DNA of 59,068 nt from Rhizobium sp. Q54 (GTDB lineage: Bacteria > Pseudomonadota > Alphaproteobacteria > Rhizobiales > Aestuariivirgaceae). The notes under the pieces were generated by a model. It made no database searches. It had not been told where the DNA came from and saw nothing but the letters and a program-made list of their open reading frames with translations. The translations under genes and the position numbers were made by a program. The stretch covers positions 1 to 59,068 of the forward strand of contig CAMDBX010000017.1 in NCBI GenBank assembly GCA_945889445.1, in the 5' to 3' direction. This document shows positions 40,574-50,094 of this stretch, one piece after another (the stretch's first letter is position 1; the number at the start of each line of letters is the position of its first letter).

Positions 40574-41979
40574 CAGCCGCCGATCGCCAGCTTCACAACA
40601 CGGCCACCACGGCTGACGGCAATCCGCCAGGTCCTGCCGCCCTCCTCAAGAGCTGCACTCAAGGCATCCACACTGTCGATCTTCGTGCCGTTGACTTCGA
40701 GCACGATGTCGCCGCGCTTGAAAAAGCGTTGTGCGGGCCCCTTCTCCAGCTTCGAAATCACCACGCCCTCGATGTCGGAGGGAAGCCCCAGTTCGTCCGC
40801 CACGGCTGGAGAGAGATTGGCAGCGGTGGCACCCGCCAGCGGATTCGCCCCCTCGATCACGGTCGCGTCACGCTGCACCGTCTCGGGTGCAGCCAGCATG
40901 GTGACCTGCGTCTCCTTGCGGTCGCCCTTGCGCTGGTACTCGATGATGATGGTGGCTCCCAGCGCCGTGGTTGCAGCGCGGTAACCCAGCTCCTGCGCGG
41001 TCTCCACCGGCTTGCCCTCCAAAGCGAGCACGATATCGCCGCGCTTCAGACCGGCCTTTGCGAGCGGGCTCTCGGGATGCAGGCTGATGATGAGGGCCCC
41101 CTCCGGACGCGACATGCCAATGGAGGTCGCGATGTCGGGCGTCACATCCTGCAGTTCCGCGCCAAGCCATGGCCGGCGGATTGCGGCCCCGCCCGTTTCC
41201 GCCGTGGCAACGACGGTCTTCACCATGTTGGTCGGAATGGCGAACCCGATGCCGATGGATCCGCCCGACCGCGAGAAGATGGCCGTGTTGATGCCGATCA
41301 ACTGCCCGTTCATGTTCACCAACGCACCACCTGAATTGCCGGGGTTGATGGCTGCATCGGTCTGAATGAAGAACTGGTAGTCGCTGACCCCAACCCGGGT
41401 GCGCGCAAGGGCGGACACGATGCCGCTGGTTACCGTTTGGCCCACGCCGAAGGGGTTGCCGATCGCCAGGACGAGATCACCCACTTCCAGCGCGTCGGAA
41501 TCACCCAATGCAAGCGCCGGGAGTTCCTCGTCCGGAACCTCGATCTTCAGCACCGCGAGGTCGGTACGCTCGTCGGCGATCAGCACCTTGGCCTCGAACT
41601 CGCGCTTGTCCGCGAGCGCCACCTTGATGTCCGTGGCATTGGCAATGACATGGTTGTTGGTGACGATCAGTCCATTAGGATCGACGATGACGCCCGATCC
41701 GAGCGAACTGGCAACGCGCTCGCGCGGACGGCCAAAACTGCCGTCTCCACCAAAGAATCGCCGGAAGAACGGATCCTGGGAAAAGCTGTCGGCCTTCTTC
41801 TCCACCAGTTTGCGCTGCGAGTAGACGTTGACGACGGCCGGCGCCGTGGCCTTCACCAGCGGCGCGAAGGACAGCTGCACGGCAGCAGCCGAGCCTGGCA
41901 CGGCCTTCTCGTCAGCCTTGGCGAGCGGGCTCGCCAGGAACAGCACGAGGGCGGACATAAGGGCGGGAAATAAACGCAT
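40573..41979 (-). CDS. periplasmic serine protease, Do/DegQ family
   Basis: The 468-residue protein has a signal peptide (ALVLFLASPLAKA), a trypsin-like domain with triad His110 (TNNHVI), Asp140 (DLAVLKI) and Ser216 (NPGNSGGA), and two PDZ domains (about 285-375 and 385-465). It degrades or refolds damaged periplasmic proteins. ATG 41979 has AGAGGAG upstream; earlier in-frame starts run into the Lrp gene. It is coupled to rarA. Confidence 0.93.
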   Translation of the reverse strand: MRLFPALMSALVLFLASPLAKADEKAVPGSAAAVQLSFAPLVKATAPAVVNVYSQRKLVEKKADSFSQDPFFRRFFGGDGSFGRPRERVASSLGSGVIVDPNGLIVTNNHVIANATDIKVALADKREFEAKVLIADERTDLAVLKIEVPDEELPALALGDSDALEVGDLVLAIGNPFGVGQTVTSGIVSALARTRVGVSDYQFFIQTDAAINPGNSGGALVNMNGQLIGINTAIFSRSGGSIGIGFAIPTNMVKTVVATAETGGAAIRRPWLGAELQDVTPDIATSIGMSRPEGALIISLHPESPLAKAGLKRGDIVLALEGKPVETAQELGYRAATTALGATIIIEYQRKGDRKETQVTMLAAPETVQRDATVIEGANPLAGATAANLSPAVADELGLPSDIEGVVISKLEKGPAQRFFKRGDIVLEVNGTKIDSVDALSAALEEGGRTWRIAVSRGGRVVKLAIGG

Positions 41980-42007
41980 GGGACTCCTCTTTGGCGCGGC
42001 AACGCGC

Positions 42008-42445
42008 CTATCTGCGATCAAGCTTTGTCGACAAAATGACCGACGTTTCAATTCGTGTGATGCCGGGGATCTGACCGATCTCGTCGATCAGCTTGTCCAT
42101 CGCCTCCGATGACCCGGTCTTGACTTGCGCGATAAGGTCGAACTTTCCGCTCACTGTGTTCAGTGTCTCGATCTGCGGGAACTTGGCAAGCATCCGCCCC
42201 ACCTCGATCTGGCGGCGCGGTTCCACCGAGAAGGTGACAAAGGCCCTCATGCCGCCCTGGTCGATTTCGCGCGAAAGCCGCACGGAATATGCTGCGATGA
42301 CGCCGGTCTCTTCCAGCCGCCTCAGCCGATCCTGCACCGTCGTGCGCGACAGTCCCAGCTTGCGGGCGAGTGAGGCGACGGGCTCCCGCGAATCGACCTT
42401 CAGCAGGGCAATCAGCTCCTCATCCTTGGGGGTGATCTGTACCAT
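42008..42445 (-). CDS. Lrp/AsnC-family transcriptional regulator
   Basis: The 145-residue protein has a helix-turn-helix (SLARKLGLSRTTVQDRLRRL) and an RAM ligand domain (about 65-140). Family members respond to amino acids and often regulate the divergent gene. Here that is a PLP-dependent basic-amino-acid decarboxylase, with a palindrome in the 133 bp between. It lies 28 bp upstream of the DegQ-type gene. Confidence 0.9.
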   Translation of the reverse strand: MVQITPKDEELIALLKVDSREPVASLARKLGLSRTTVQDRLRRLEETGVIAAYSVRLSREIDQGGMRAFVTFSVEPRRQIEVGRMLAKFPQIETLNTVSGKFDLIAQVKTGSSEAMDKLIDEIGQIPGITRIETSVILSTKLDRR

Positions 42446-42473
42446 CGGCGAATTGGGGTCCGTATCCGTCGGA

Positions 42474-42492
42474 ATGACGACTCAGCCGTCAT
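42474..42492. promoter_or_regulatory. 19 bp palindrome between lrp-type gene and decarboxylase
   Basis: ATGACG and CGTCAT are perfect inverted repeats with seven bases between. The site lies 29 bp from the regulator's start and 87 bp from the decarboxylase's start, a natural place for the Lrp-type regulator to bind. It does not match the E. coli Lrp consensus closely, so binding is a guess. Confidence 0.4.
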
Positions 42493-42578
42493 AATTCAGC
42501 ATAACGCCGTGTGTAAACCAACTTCCCCGGACGTTATCTACCGCTCTCGTGTTTTCCCCTGTCCTGACGGAGGTTTCG

Positions 42579-43763
42579 ATGGCCCTGACTGCCCTGAACG
42601 TGGTGTCCGACCCCTACTATGCCGATGCCAAGGCGGTCGCCGCCGCCATGCAGCCGGAAGAAGCAGTGTTCTGCTTCAGTGCCGAACGCCTCCGGGAGCG
42701 GCTTGCGATATTCACCCAGAGGTTCCCGGGAACGGTCAGCTATGCGGTCAAGTCGAACCCGTCACGTGAAGTGGTGACCACCCTTTCCGAGGCCGGTCTC
42801 ACCCACTGGGACGTCGCCTCGGTACACGAGATGGCACTGGTCCATTCGGTGCAGCCTTCGGCCCACTTTCACTATCATAACCCGGTCAAGTCCCGGCGCG
42901 AGATCCACAACGCCTACCACAAGTATGGCTGCCGGCGCTTTGCCGTCGATGCCCGCGAAGAGGTCGCCAAGATCGCCGAGATCGTCGGCGAGGATCGCAC
43001 GGTCGAAATGGCTGTCCGCTTGGTGCTGCCGCGCGACCGCGCCACCTCGGCACATGACTTCTCGACCAAGTTCGGCGCGCCCGAACACATCGCCATCGAG
43101 CTTCTGCAGGACATCCAGCGCCGCGGCTTCGTTCCGGTGATGACCTTCCACCCCGGCTCCCAGTCACGCGATCCCAACGTTTATGTCCGCCACATCGAGG
43201 CTGCGCACCGCATCGCCAAGACGGCGGGCGTGCACATCGGCAAGCTCAACGTCGGCGGCGGCTTCCCTGCAAGCTACCCCCTCAGCAAGCCAGCTCCCCT
43301 CGACAGCTTTTTCACCCTCATTGCCGAGGCAACCACCCATTATTTCGGCAAGGGCCTGGAACCCGCGCTCGAATGCGAACCAGGCCGCGGCCTCGTCGCC
43401 AACTGCATGTCGCTTCTCACCCGCATCAAGCTGGTGTGCTCCGACGGCGATGACATTTTCCTGAACGACGGCGTCTATGGGGGCCTCATGGAATTCATGC
43501 AGGTGCCAGAGCTGCAGCCGCCCTACCGCGTCATCCGCGATGGCAAGGTGCTGGAAGGCCCCGCCAAACCCTGGAAGGTATTCGGCCCCACCTGCGATCC
43601 GCTGGACGTTCTGCCCGCCAAGCTGGACCTGCCCATAAACCTGAGAGACGAAGACTTTGTCGAGTTCGGCACGCTGGGAGCCTATGGCATAGCCACGTCC
43701 ACGCTGTTCAACGGGTATGGCAACCATGCTGTGATCGCAGTGGGTGAAGTGTACAACGGTTGA
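42579..43763 (+). CDS. fold-III PLP decarboxylase (ornithine/lysine/diaminopimelate type)
   Basis: The 394-residue enzyme has the alanine-racemase-fold decarboxylase pattern: Schiff-base Lys58 in YAVKSNPS, the phosphate-binding LNVGGGFP, ECEPGRGLV and the catalytic Cys339 in GPTCDPLDVL. Such enzymes make putrescine, cadaverine or lysine. The specificity cannot be decided by eye, but the short CDPLDVL end is nearer to ornithine-type than DAP-type enzymes. ATG 42579 has GGAGG upstream. The divergent Lrp-type gene may control it. Confidence 0.85.
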   Translation: MALTALNVVSDPYYADAKAVAAAMQPEEAVFCFSAERLRERLAIFTQRFPGTVSYAVKSNPSREVVTTLSEAGLTHWDVASVHEMALVHSVQPSAHFHYHNPVKSRREIHNAYHKYGCRRFAVDAREEVAKIAEIVGEDRTVEMAVRLVLPRDRATSAHDFSTKFGAPEHIAIELLQDIQRRGFVPVMTFHPGSQSRDPNVYVRHIEAAHRIAKTAGVHIGKLNVGGGFPASYPLSKPAPLDSFFTLIAEATTHYFGKGLEPALECEPGRGLVANCMSLLTRIKLVCSDGDDIFLNDGVYGGLMEFMQVPELQPPYRVIRDGKVLEGPAKPWKVFGPTCDPLDVLPAKLDLPINLRDEDFVEFGTLGAYGIATSTLFNGYGNHAVIAVGEVYNG

Positions 43764-43813
43764 ATGCGAAGCAGCCGTGCAGTTATCACTGCTCGAGGAT
43801 CGTTGTTAAAGGA

Positions 43814-43839
43814 AACGGCCGGTCAACAGACCGGCCGTT
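43814..43839. terminator. bidirectional terminator between decarboxylase and luxR-type gene
   Basis: An 11 bp perfect stem (AACGGCCGGTC with GACCGGCCGTT) closes a 4-base loop between two convergent genes. Flanking T and A runs are short, so efficiency may be moderate in both directions. Confidence 0.7.
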
Positions 43840-43863
43840 AATCATCATGCGCAGTTCACGAAC

Positions 43864-44592
43864 TCAGTTGAACATCGAGTTTCGCACGGCGATTGCGACC
43901 GCCTGGGTCTTTGTATGTGCGCGGAGCTTGCTCATGGCACGAGCCGCGTAAAGGTTTACAGCACTGGTGCTGAGCTTCAGGATCGCGGCGGTTTCGCTCG
44001 CGGTCTTACCTTCCGCCGCCCACATCAGCACTTCTCGTTCGCGCGGGCTCAACTCAAAGCCCTCACCCATTGGGCGCTGCTGAACTGCGATCAGCTTCTT
44101 GACGCGCTGGTGATAGTAGTGGGCAAAAAGATGCGCTTCATTTACCAATTCTCTGCGCACCTCGCCCCACTTACGATCGTCACAGTCGAAATTGATCGAG
44201 AACATCGCATCGCCCACGCCAAGCTCACGGATCGGGATGGATATTCCGTGGCGGCCGATGCCATAGCGTTCGGCGATCTGATGGATGTCCTTCACGGTGT
44301 CATCGTTCGTCCGGGCCTCATCCCAATCCAACGGAAGAAGGCGGCTGAAACACAGATGGAACGCACTGTCCTTCAGCGGCGAGTATTCCTTCATGTAGAG
44401 CTGGGTGTAGTTCTCGTCGTAGGTCGAGAACCACGTCATCCGGTCGGGCACGGCCCGCGACGACCCGAGGAACCAGTAGGAAAGGTTCAGGACGCCGAAA
44501 CGGTCACGCGCAGTGCGAAGGAAGTTCGCGGACTCCTTCTCGTCGGAGAAGGGTTCCTGCGTAGCGTTGAAGATATCAAATCGGCTGGTCAT
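43864..44592 (-). CDS. LuxR-family regulator with autoinducer-binding domain (solo)
   Basis: The 242-residue protein has an N-terminal autoinducer-binding domain (about 15-165) and a LuxR helix-turn-helix (about 175-238, LSPREREVLMWAAEGKTASE). Compared with TraR, the lactone-pocket Asp70 and Trp85 are kept (LKDSAF and LPLDWDE), but Trp57 is Tyr and Pro71 is Ser. No luxI-type synthase is in the window, so it is a solo that may sense foreign or different signals. The ATG 44592 is preferred to an upstream TTG. Confidence 0.85.
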   Translation of the reverse strand: MTSRFDIFNATQEPFSDEKESANFLRTARDRFGVLNLSYWFLGSSRAVPDRMTWFSTYDENYTQLYMKEYSPLKDSAFHLCFSRLLPLDWDEARTNDDTVKDIHQIAERYGIGRHGISIPIRELGVGDAMFSINFDCDDRKWGEVRRELVNEAHLFAHYYHQRVKKLIAVQQRPMGEGFELSPREREVLMWAAEGKTASETAAILKLSTSAVNLYAARAMSKLRAHTKTQAVAIAVRNSMFN

Positions 44593-44712
44593 GGCTCTTT
44601 GCAATCGTTGTCATTTTCACAGGTCCCCGTGTTTCAACGGAGAACACACGACTCAACGAACGCAAGTAACGGGCCAAGTTTTCACAGAAAATCAGGCCCA
44701 TGCAATGGCAAA

Positions 44713-44734
44713 GGGGCAGCTATTTCGCTGCCCC
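44713..44734 (-). terminator. terminator after rplQ
   Basis: GGGGCAGC and GCTGCCCC pair around a 6-base loop, and the minus strand continues with TTTGCC. It lies 28 bp past the rplQ stop and closes the ribosomal protein cluster. Confidence 0.7.
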
Positions 44735-44761
44735 TGTGTCAAAACGATACTATAGCAGAAA

Positions 44762-45187
44762 TCAGGCGGCCGCTTCGGCAGCCACTTCGGACTTCTGGCT
44801 CGGGCCGGAATCGAGGCCGCGAGCGTTAACGTCGCGATCAACGAACTCAATAACCGCCATGGGAGCCTGGTCGCCGTACCGGAAGCCTGCCTTCATGATG
44901 CGGATGTAACCGCCGCTGCGCGAGCCGTAACGCTGAGCCAGCACCTCAAACAGCTTCTTGACCTGGGTCTCGTCGCGAACCTGGGCCATGGCCTGGCGGC
45001 GGGCGTGCAGGCCACCCTGCTTACCCAGCGTAATGAGCTTCTCGACCACCGGGCGGAGGTCCTTGGCCTTCGGCAGCGTCGTCACGATCTGCTCATGCTT
45101 GATCAATGCCGCAGCCATGTTGGCAAACATCGCCTCGCGATGCTCCGCCGTGCGGTTAAACCGGCGGCCCCTGAAACCATGACGCAT
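44762..45187 (-). CDS. rplQ: 50S ribosomal protein L17
   Basis: The 141-residue protein opens [20 protein letters not shown], the L17 signature, and lies near the tunnel exit of the large subunit. An Ala/Glu-rich tail of about 20 residues follows the usual core. It is the last gene of the alpha-type transcript, after rpoA. Confidence 0.97.
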   Translation of the reverse strand: MRHGFRGRRFNRTAEHREAMFANMAAALIKHEQIVTTLPKAKDLRPVVEKLITLGKQGGLHARRQAMAQVRDETQVKKLFEVLAQRYGSRSGGYIRIMKAGFRYGDQAPMAVIEFVDRDVNARGLDSGPSQKSEVAAEAAA

Positions 45188-45239
45188 AACCGTTCTCCTT
45201 CAATTCCGGCGCAGGCTTCAAGCCACGCCGTTCGGGTTC

Positions 45240-46262
45240 TCAATAATGTTGTTCGTACTTCTTGGCGAGTTCTTCGATGTTCTCAGGCGGCCAGTTCGGC
45301 ACTTCCATGCCAAGGTGCAGACCCATCTGAGCAAGAACTTCCTTGATCTCGTTCAGAGACTTGCGCCCGAAGTTCGGCGTGCGCAGCATCTCGGCTTCCG
45401 TCTTCTGGATCAGGTCGCCGATATAGACGATGTTGTCGTTCTTCAGGCAGTTGGCGGAGCGCACAGAGAGCTCCAGCTCGTCGACCTTCTTGAGCAGCGC
45501 CGCATTGAACTCGAGTTCGGGGCGGGACTCCTCGACGATGGCCTTGGAGGGCTCCGAGAAGTTGATGAACACGGAGAGCTGGTCCTGGAGGATACGCGCT
45601 GCATAAGCGACCGAGTCCTCGGGGCTCACGGAACCGTCCGTCTCGACGTTCATGATCAGCTTGTCATAGTCGAGGATCTGCCCCTCGCGGGTGTTCTCTA
45701 TCTTGAACGAAACACGCTTCACGGGGCTGTAGATGGAGTCGACCGGAATGAGCCCGATGGGGGCGTCTTCCGGACGGTTGCGCTCGGCCGAGACATAGCC
45801 CTTGCCGGTGGCAACCGTGAATTCGACACGGATCTCAGCGCCTTCGTCCAGCGTGCAGATCACGTGCTCCGGGTTCAGGATCTGAATATCGCCCGTCGTC
45901 TGGATGTCGCCGGCGCGAACGACGCCGGGGCCGTCCTTGCGCAGCATCAGGCGCTTCGGGCCTTCGCCCTGCATGCCGATCGCGATTTCCTTGATGTTAA
46001 GGATCATGTCGGTGACGTCTTCGCGCACACCGGCGATCGACGAGAACTCATGCAGCACGCCGTCGATGTGAACGGAGGTGACGGCTGCACCCTGGAGAGA
46101 AGACAGCAGGATGCGGCGCAAGGCGTTGCCCAGCGTCGTACCGAAGCCACGCTCCAGCGGCTCGGCCACGAAGGTGCCGACGCGGCGGCGGTCACGGCCC
46201 GGCTGGACCTCGAGCTTCGACGGACGGATCAGTTCCTGCCAGTTCTTCTGGTTGACTTGCAT
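45240..46262 (-). CDS. rpoA: RNA polymerase subunit alpha
   Basis: The 340-residue subunit has the dimerising N-terminal domain (to about 235), a linker and the C-terminal domain that contacts UP elements and activators ([14 protein letters not shown]). The start is ATG 46262 ([12 protein letters not shown]); the open frame upstream has no support. It nucleates polymerase assembly and is cotranscribed with rpsM, rpsK and rplQ. Confidence 0.98.
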   Translation of the reverse strand: MQVNQKNWQELIRPSKLEVQPGRDRRRVGTFVAEPLERGFGTTLGNALRRILLSSLQGAAVTSVHIDGVLHEFSSIAGVREDVTDMILNIKEIAIGMQGEGPKRLMLRKDGPGVVRAGDIQTTGDIQILNPEHVICTLDEGAEIRVEFTVATGKGYVSAERNRPEDAPIGLIPVDSIYSPVKRVSFKIENTREGQILDYDKLIMNVETDGSVSPEDSVAYAARILQDQLSVFINFSEPSKAIVEESRPELEFNAALLKKVDELELSVRSANCLKNDNIVYIGDLIQKTEAEMLRTPNFGRKSLNEIKEVLAQMGLHLGMEVPNWPPENIEELAKKYEQHY

Positions 46263-46369
46263 CTTCTTGTGCTTCCTGTCGAAAATCCGGCTCCCCGTCA
46301 GGGGAGCCATGTTTTCACAAAGATAACGATGAACCACCCTGAAATGCGGGGTGGCGGCGAACTCCGCGG

Positions 46370-46759
46370 TTAGACGCGGCGACGCTTGGGCGGTCGGCAG
46401 CCGTTGTGCGGAATCGGCGTGACGTCGCGGATCGAGGTAACCTGAAGGCCGCAAGCCTGTAGCGCGCGGAGAGCCGATTCACGACCCGCACCCGGACCGC
46501 AAACCTCGACTTCAACGGTGCGCATGCCATGCTCCATAGCAGCGCGGCCAACCTGCTCGGCAGCGACCTGGGCCGCATACGGCGTCGACTTGCGCGAGCC
46601 CTTGAAGCCCAGCTTACCGGACGACGACCAGACGATGGCGTTGCCCTGAACGTCGGTGATGGTGATCATCGTGTTGTTAAACGACGAGTTCACGTGCACC
46701 ACGCCGGATGAGATATTCTTGCGCTCTTTGCGGCGCGGACGTTGAGCTTCCTTAGCCAT
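46370..46759 (-). CDS. rpsK: 30S ribosomal protein S11
   Basis: The 129-residue protein has the S11 core ([19 protein letters not shown]) and the terminal [11 protein letters not shown]. It sits on the small-subunit platform. Spacing to rpsM is 13 bp and to rpoA 107 bp. Confidence 0.98.
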   Translation of the reverse strand: MAKEAQRPRRKERKNISSGVVHVNSSFNNTMITITDVQGNAIVWSSSGKLGFKGSRKSTPYAAQVAAEQVGRAAMEHGMRTVEVEVCGPGAGRESALRALQACGLQVTSIRDVTPIPHNGCRPPKRRRV

Positions 46760-46772
46760 GTTCTTTCAGCCT

Positions 46773-47141
46773 TTACTTCTTCTTACCGGCGATTGCCTTG
46801 GCCGGGCCCTTGCGGGTACGGGCGTTTGTATGGGTGCGCTGACCGCGGACGGGCAAGCCCTTGCGGTGACGCAGGCCGCGGTAGCAGCCGAGGTCCACCA
46901 GGCGCTTGATATTGATCGAAACTTCACGACGCAGGTCGCCTTCGACGACGTAGTCACGGTCGATCACCTCACGGATCGCGAGAACCTCGGCGTCCGAGAG
47001 CTCGTTGACACGCTTGGTCTGGTCGATCTTCGTCTTTTCGCAGATCTCGACCGCGTTTACCGGGCCGATGCCAAAGATATAGCGGAGCGAGATCGCCACC
47101 GGCTTATTGGTCGGAATGTTGACGCCTGCAATACGGGCCAC
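46773..47141 (-). CDS. rpsM: 30S ribosomal protein S13
   Basis: The 122-residue protein begins with GTG ([10 protein letters not shown]), with AGGAGA seven bases upstream; the longer open frame does not match the family. It binds the head of the small subunit and contacts tRNA and L5. It is the first gene after a promoter-like sequence, so it opens the rpsM-rpsK-rpoA-rplQ unit. Confidence 0.97.
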   Translation of the reverse strand: MARIAGVNIPTNKPVAISLRYIFGIGPVNAVEICEKTKIDQTKRVNELSDAEVLAIREVIDRDYVVEGDLRREVSINIKRLVDLGCYRGLRHRKGLPVRGQRTHTNARTRKGPAKAIAGKKK

Positions 47142-47288
47142 GCCTGTTCTCCTAATCACTTCAACGACTTTAGTCGCTGACTTCACATCTGTTTTCAGCT
47201 TCGATCGGATGCATTCAAAGGCATAAGGCCGTACCCCAAGAGGTCGTTCCCCCTGAAGCCAGCCTGTTCTCGACCGAGATCGGCGCTG

Positions 47289-47317
47289 TGTCTAGAGTGG
47301 AATCGCTCGCGCGTCAA
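47289..47317 (-). promoter_or_regulatory. sigma-70-type promoter for rpsM-rpsK-rpoA-rplQ
   Basis: On the minus strand TTGACG (47317-47312) and TAGACA (47294-47289) are 17 bases apart. It lies in the 199 bp gap between adk and rpsM, leaving a leader of about 140 bases that could carry ribosomal-protein feedback control. Confidence 0.5.
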
Positions 47318-47340
47318 CTCCAGAACGCCAAATCGGGTCC

Positions 47341-47991
47341 TCAAACGCCCTTCAGCACACCTTCGATCTGGCGGGTCACTTCCATGATGTCCGCCATGCC
47401 GTCGATCGTCTTCAGCGTACCGCGCCCGCCATAATACTGCACCAGCGGCGCGGTCTGCTTATTGTAGACAGCGAGGCGGTCACGAACCGTTTTCTCGTTG
47501 TCGTCGGCGCGGCGCGTGAATTGGGTTCCCCCACACACATCGCAAACGCCTAAAACTTTTGGTTTCTCGAACCGGTCGTGATAACCCTTGCCGCAATGGG
47601 CGCAGGTGTAACGGCCAGTGATACGCTCCACCAGCGCCTCGTCATCCACCTTCATCTCGATCACGGCATTGAGCTTGACGCCCTTGCCGGAAAGCATCGC
47701 GTCCAGCGCTTCGGCCTGAGCTGTGTTGCGCGGGAAACCGTCGAGGATGAAGCCCTTCTTCACGTCCGCCTGGTCGAGACGGTCGGCGATGATGCCAACA
47801 ACCACTGCATCGGGAACGAGTTCGCCCCGGTCCATGATTTCCTTCGCCTTGCGGCCCGTCTCGGTTCCGGCGGCGACGGCGGCACGCAGCATGTCTCCGG
47901 TGGAGAGCTGCTTCATGCCATGCTTGTCTTCGATCAGCTTGGCTTGCGTACCCTTGCCGGCCCCCGGAGGCCCGAGAAGTATGATGTTCAC
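47341..47991 (-). CDS. adk: adenylate kinase
   Basis: The 216-residue enzyme interconverts ATP, ADP and AMP. It has the P-loop GPPGAGKGT (7-15), DGFPRN, and a zinc-type LID with Cys130, Cys133, Cys150 and Cys153, the long form. The ATG overlaps the secY stop by 4 bp. Confidence 0.97.
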   Translation of the reverse strand: MNIILLGPPGAGKGTQAKLIEDKHGMKQLSTGDMLRAAVAAGTETGRKAKEIMDRGELVPDAVVVGIIADRLDQADVKKGFILDGFPRNTAQAEALDAMLSGKGVKLNAVIEMKVDDEALVERITGRYTCAHCGKGYHDRFEKPKVLGVCDVCGGTQFTRRADDNEKTVRDRLAVYNKQTAPLVQYYGGRGTLKTIDGMADIMEVTRQIEGVLKGV

Positions 47992-49319
47992 CGTTTGCTG
48001 CCCCTGAGCTTGGACTTCCTGATCAGGCCTTCATATTGCTGGGCCAGAAGGTGTCCTTGCACCTGGGCGACGGTATCCATGGTCACGCTCACCACGATCA
48101 GCAGCGACGTGCCGCCGAAGTAGAAGGGAACACCCGTGTAGCCGATCAGGAGTTCAGGCAACAAGCACACCACAACCAGGTAAAGCGCGCCGATGACGGT
48201 TATGCGAGTGAGCACATAGTCAATGTATTCTGCGGTCCGTTCGCCCGGGCGGATGCCGGGAATGAAGCCGCCGTACTTCTTCAGATTGTCGGCGGTCTCG
48301 ACCGGGTTGAACATGATCGAGGTGTAGAAGAAGGCAAAGAAGATGATGAGCAGCGCATAGAGCAGAAGGAACAGCGGCTGACCGTGGCCAAGCATGGCGG
48401 TCAGCGAATTCAACCAATCCGGGCCCTGGCCCTTGGTGAAATTGGCAACGGTGATCGGCAGCAGCAGCAGCGACGACGCGAAAATCGGCGGAATGACGCC
48501 CGACGTGTTCAGCTTCAGCGGCATGTGAGAGCTTTCGCCCTGGAACATCTTGTTCCCGACCTGGCGCTTCGGATACTGGATCAGCAGCCGGCGCTGGGCA
48601 CGCTCCATCACCACGATGAAGGCGATGACCGCAAACGCCAGCAGGATGATGCCGAGGATGACGAAGGTCGAAACCTGGCCAGTCCGCCCAAGCTCAAGAA
48701 GACCCGCAATTCCACTCGGCAGGTTCGCGACGATGCCTGCGAAGATGATCAACGAGATGCCATTGCCGATGCCGCGCGAGGTGATTTGCTCACCCAGCCA
48801 CATCAAGAACACGGTTCCGCCGGTCAGCGTGATGACGGTAGAGATACGGAAAAACATGCCCGGATCGACGACGAGTCCGCCCTGCCCTTCAAGCCCCACC
48901 GCAATGCCATAGGACTGCAACGCTGCAAGGAACACCGTACCATAGCGGGTATACTGGTTGATCTTCTTGCGACCCTGCTCACCCTCCTTCTTCAGCGCCT
49001 CGAGCTGCGGGGAAACCGAGCTCATGAGCTGAATGATGATCGAGGCCGAGATGTACGGCATGATGTTAAGGGCGAAGATCGCCATGCGGCCGAGAGCGCC
49101 ACCGGCCAGGTTGTTCACCCATCCCAGAATGCCGTTGGAGTTTTGCGCGGCGAACTTGGCGAGTTGAATCGCGTCCACGCCGGGAATGGGGATGTAGCTA
49201 CCGAGACGATAGACGATGAGGGCGCCGAGCGTGAACCAGATACGCTTCTTCAAGTCTTCCGACTTGGCGAGCGCACCGAAGTTCAGGTTTGCGGCAAGTT
49301 GTTCTGCGGCTGATGCCAT
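47988..49319 (-). CDS. secY: protein translocase subunit SecY
   Basis: The 443-residue channel protein has ten predicted helices, the opening ADLKKRIWFTLGALIVYRLGSYIP-type pattern at residues about 15-45 and the plug-region motif GGALGRMAIFALNIMPYISA in two adjoining parts. It forms the Sec pore with SecE and SecG and follows rplO by 62 bp. Confidence 0.98.
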   Translation of the reverse strand: MASAAEQLAANLNFGALAKSEDLKKRIWFTLGALIVYRLGSYIPIPGVDAIQLAKFAAQNSNGILGWVNNLAGGALGRMAIFALNIMPYISASIIIQLMSSVSPQLEALKKEGEQGRKKINQYTRYGTVFLAALQSYGIAVGLEGQGGLVVDPGMFFRISTVITLTGGTVFLMWLGEQITSRGIGNGISLIIFAGIVANLPSGIAGLLELGRTGQVSTFVILGIILLAFAVIAFIVVMERAQRRLLIQYPKRQVGNKMFQGESSHMPLKLNTSGVIPPIFASSLLLLPITVANFTKGQGPDWLNSLTAMLGHGQPLFLLLYALLIIFFAFFYTSIMFNPVETADNLKKYGGFIPGIRPGERTAEYIDYVLTRITVIGALYLVVVCLLPELLIGYTGVPFYFGGTSLLIVVSVTMDTVAQVQGHLLAQQYEGLIRKSKLRGSKR

Positions 49320-49381
49320 GTCTTCGTCCTCGCAACGGGCCTGGGGCCCCTATGTGGGGCCCCTAACCAGTGCCTGCAAGC

Positions 49382-49867
49382 TTACTTCGCTTCCGAAGCC
49401 TTCTCGACGGGCTTCAGCATCTTGACCGAGCCGCCTGCCTTCTCGACCGCCGCAACGGCACCGGCCGTTGCGTGGTAAACCTCGAAGGCCACCTTGGATG
49501 TGAGCGTGCCCTTGCCGAGCAGGCGAACGCCGCCCTTGGGAGCAGAGATGACGCCAGCCGCGACGAGTGCGGCGGAATTCACCGGGTGCATCGCGTCGAG
49601 GCGCTTCGAGTCAATGGCGGCCTGCACGATCGACAGGTTCACCTCGTTGTAGTCAACCTGGTTCGGCTTGTTGAAGCCGCGCTTCGGAAGACGGCGGTAG
49701 ATCGGCATCTGGCCGCCTTCGAAGCCGGCCTTGGCGCCGCCCTTGCGGGCCGTCTGGCCCTTGCCACCGCGGCCCGCGGTCTTGCCGAGGCCAGAGCCGA
49801 TGCCACGGCCCACACGCTTCTTGGCGTGCTTCGCACCGGGATTGTCGGAAATCTCATTGAGCTTCAT
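49382..49867 (-). CDS. rplO: 50S ribosomal protein L15
   Basis: The 161-residue protein has the L15 opening [20 protein letters not shown] and the Gly-rich basic extension that reaches into the 23S rRNA ([19 protein letters not shown]). It is placed between rpmD and secY as usual. Confidence 0.97.
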   Translation of the reverse strand: MKLNEISDNPGAKHAKKRVGRGIGSGLGKTAGRGGKGQTARKGGAKAGFEGGQMPIYRRLPKRGFNKPNQVDYNEVNLSIVQAAIDSKRLDAMHPVNSAALVAAGVISAPKGGVRLLGKGTLTSKVAFEVYHATAGAVAAVEKAGGSVKMLKPVEKASEAK

Positions 49868-49879
49868 GGTCGCTCTTCC

Positions 49880-50080
49880 TTATTCAATGACGCGCACGAG
49901 GTGCGCGACCTTGGCGATCATGCCGCGAACCGCCGGGGTATCCTGGAGGGTCGAGGTCCTGTTCATCTTGTTGAGGCCGAGCCCGATCAGCGTCGCGCGC
50001 TGCTCGCCGGGGCGGCGCTGCGGGCTCGCAACCTGCTGGAGCGTGACCGTCTTGTTGGCTTTCGCCGGGTCTTTCGCCAT
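49880..50080 (-). CDS. rpmD: 50S ribosomal protein L30
   Basis: The 66-residue protein has the L30 core [20 protein letters not shown] preceded by a short basic front. Spacing is 12 bp to rplO and 14 bp from rpsE. Confidence 0.96.
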   Translation of the reverse strand: MAKDPAKANKTVTLQQVASPQRRPGEQRATLIGLGLNKMNRTSTLQDTPAVRGMIAKVAHLVRVIE

Positions 50081-50094
50081 GATCAGTTTCCTTC

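Noticed and set aside
48036-49313. Long open frame opposite secY, and another opposite rpoA (45246-46373)
   Set aside because: Both mirror highly conserved genes and show no protein-like pattern of their own.
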